A stretch of 5,629 nucleotides of DNA from Acidimicrobiia bacterium (lineage in GTDB: Bacteria; Actinomycetota; Acidimicrobiia; Acidimicrobiales; SZUA-35). The notes under the pieces were generated by a model. That model was not told the DNA's origin and made no database searches. It saw only the letters and a list, made by a program, of their open reading frames with translations. The stretch spans positions 1 to 5,629 of the forward strand of contig JAOUGG010000229.1 in NCBI GenBank assembly GCA_029857855.1, written 5' to 3'. Positions 5,429 through 5,629 of the stretch are shown piece by piece; within the stretch, counting starts at the first letter, position 1, and each line of letters begins with the position of its first letter. The translations under genes were made by a program, and so were the position numbers.

Positions 5429-5629
5429 TCAGCTCAGACGGTCCTTGACCAGGCCGGCAACCTTCTTACCATCGGCACGGCCCGCGACCTTGGCGTTGAT
5501 CGCCTTCATGGCCCGGCCCATGTCGGCCTTGGCGCTGATGCCCTCGGCGGCCAGCGTCTCCTCGATGAGCGCCACAAGTTCGTCGTCGGTCAACTGCTTC
5601 GGCAGATAGCCCTCGAGTATGGCGAGTTC
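5429..5629 (-). CDS. YqeY/GatB-like domain protein, C-terminal 66 residues
   Basis: The 5' part of the gene lies outside the window; the visible frame begins ELAILEGYLPKQLTDDEL and ends VAGLVKDRLS before TGA 5431-5429. It matches the C-terminal half of YqeY-type proteins, which share the tRNA-binding tail domain of the GatB amidotransferase subunit. Typical points are the LEGYLPKQL.D.EL motif, the MGRAMKAI stretch (position M37 onward in the visible part) and the final KV.GR.DGKKVA.LVK.RL segment. YqeY proteins are about 150 residues, so a little over half is missing. The biochemical role of the stand-alone family is not established. It is transcribed in the same direction as the selenoprotein gene, about 66 bp upstream, but a probable terminator and promoter separate them. 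Confidence 0.93.
   Translation of the reverse strand, partial: ELAILEGYLPKQLTDDELVALIEETLAAEGISAKADMGRAMKAINAKVAGRADGKKVAGLVKDRLS

Noticed and set aside
5145..5609. Plus-strand open frame of 154 codons
   Set aside because: It is antisense to the selenoprotein linker and the YqeY-like gene, with Ser/Ala-rich composition typical of a shadow frame.

Overview
The window is very GC-rich. It shows several actinobacterial traits: codons ending in G or C, a high use of GTG starts, -10 boxes placed for leaderless transcription, and a DUF4328-type membrane protein remnant. An uncultured or marine actinobacterium of the Acidimicrobiia type is a reasonable guess from style alone. No marker gene here fixes the taxonomy.

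Left part (1-2064, minus strand): a two-gene ABC export operon. A MacB/LolD-type ATPase (2064-1261) has a clear Shine-Dalgarno sequence and is followed after 2 nt by a large FtsX-type permease (1258 to beyond the window edge). Upstream lies a gene-free stretch (2065-2382). It contains a perfect 7-bp inverted repeat (2186-2206) and three copies of an 11-bp word at a strict 16-bp period (2261-2303), the last of which folds into a hairpin.

Middle (2383-3244, plus strand): a DUF4328-like membrane protein that looks broken. The N-terminal half and the last membrane helix sit in different frames and the middle of the family is missing. The final frame overlaps by 4 nt (GTGA) the start of a MaoC-like hot-dog dehydratase. 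Next is a CapA-type metallophosphatase-fold protein (3306-4550), membrane-anchored and probably leaderless, ending in an intrinsic terminator that overlaps its stop codon.

Right part (minus strand): the most notable gene, a secreted lipoprotein with a TlpA/thioredoxin domain (5362-4559). Its catalytic motif is encoded W-A-P-H-TGA-P-T-C. The reading frame is open and thioredoxin-like on both sides of the TGA. A stable hairpin with a G-starting loop follows at bacterial SECIS distance, and a second perfect hairpin lies just behind it. The gene is best read as a selenoprotein with a U-x-x-C redox centre, not as two short ORFs. The C-terminal part of a YqeY/GatB-like protein closes the window. 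The CapA and selenoprotein genes converge with only 8 nt between their stops. Apart from the ABC pair and the DUF4328/MaoC pair, nothing shows that the genes share a pathway.
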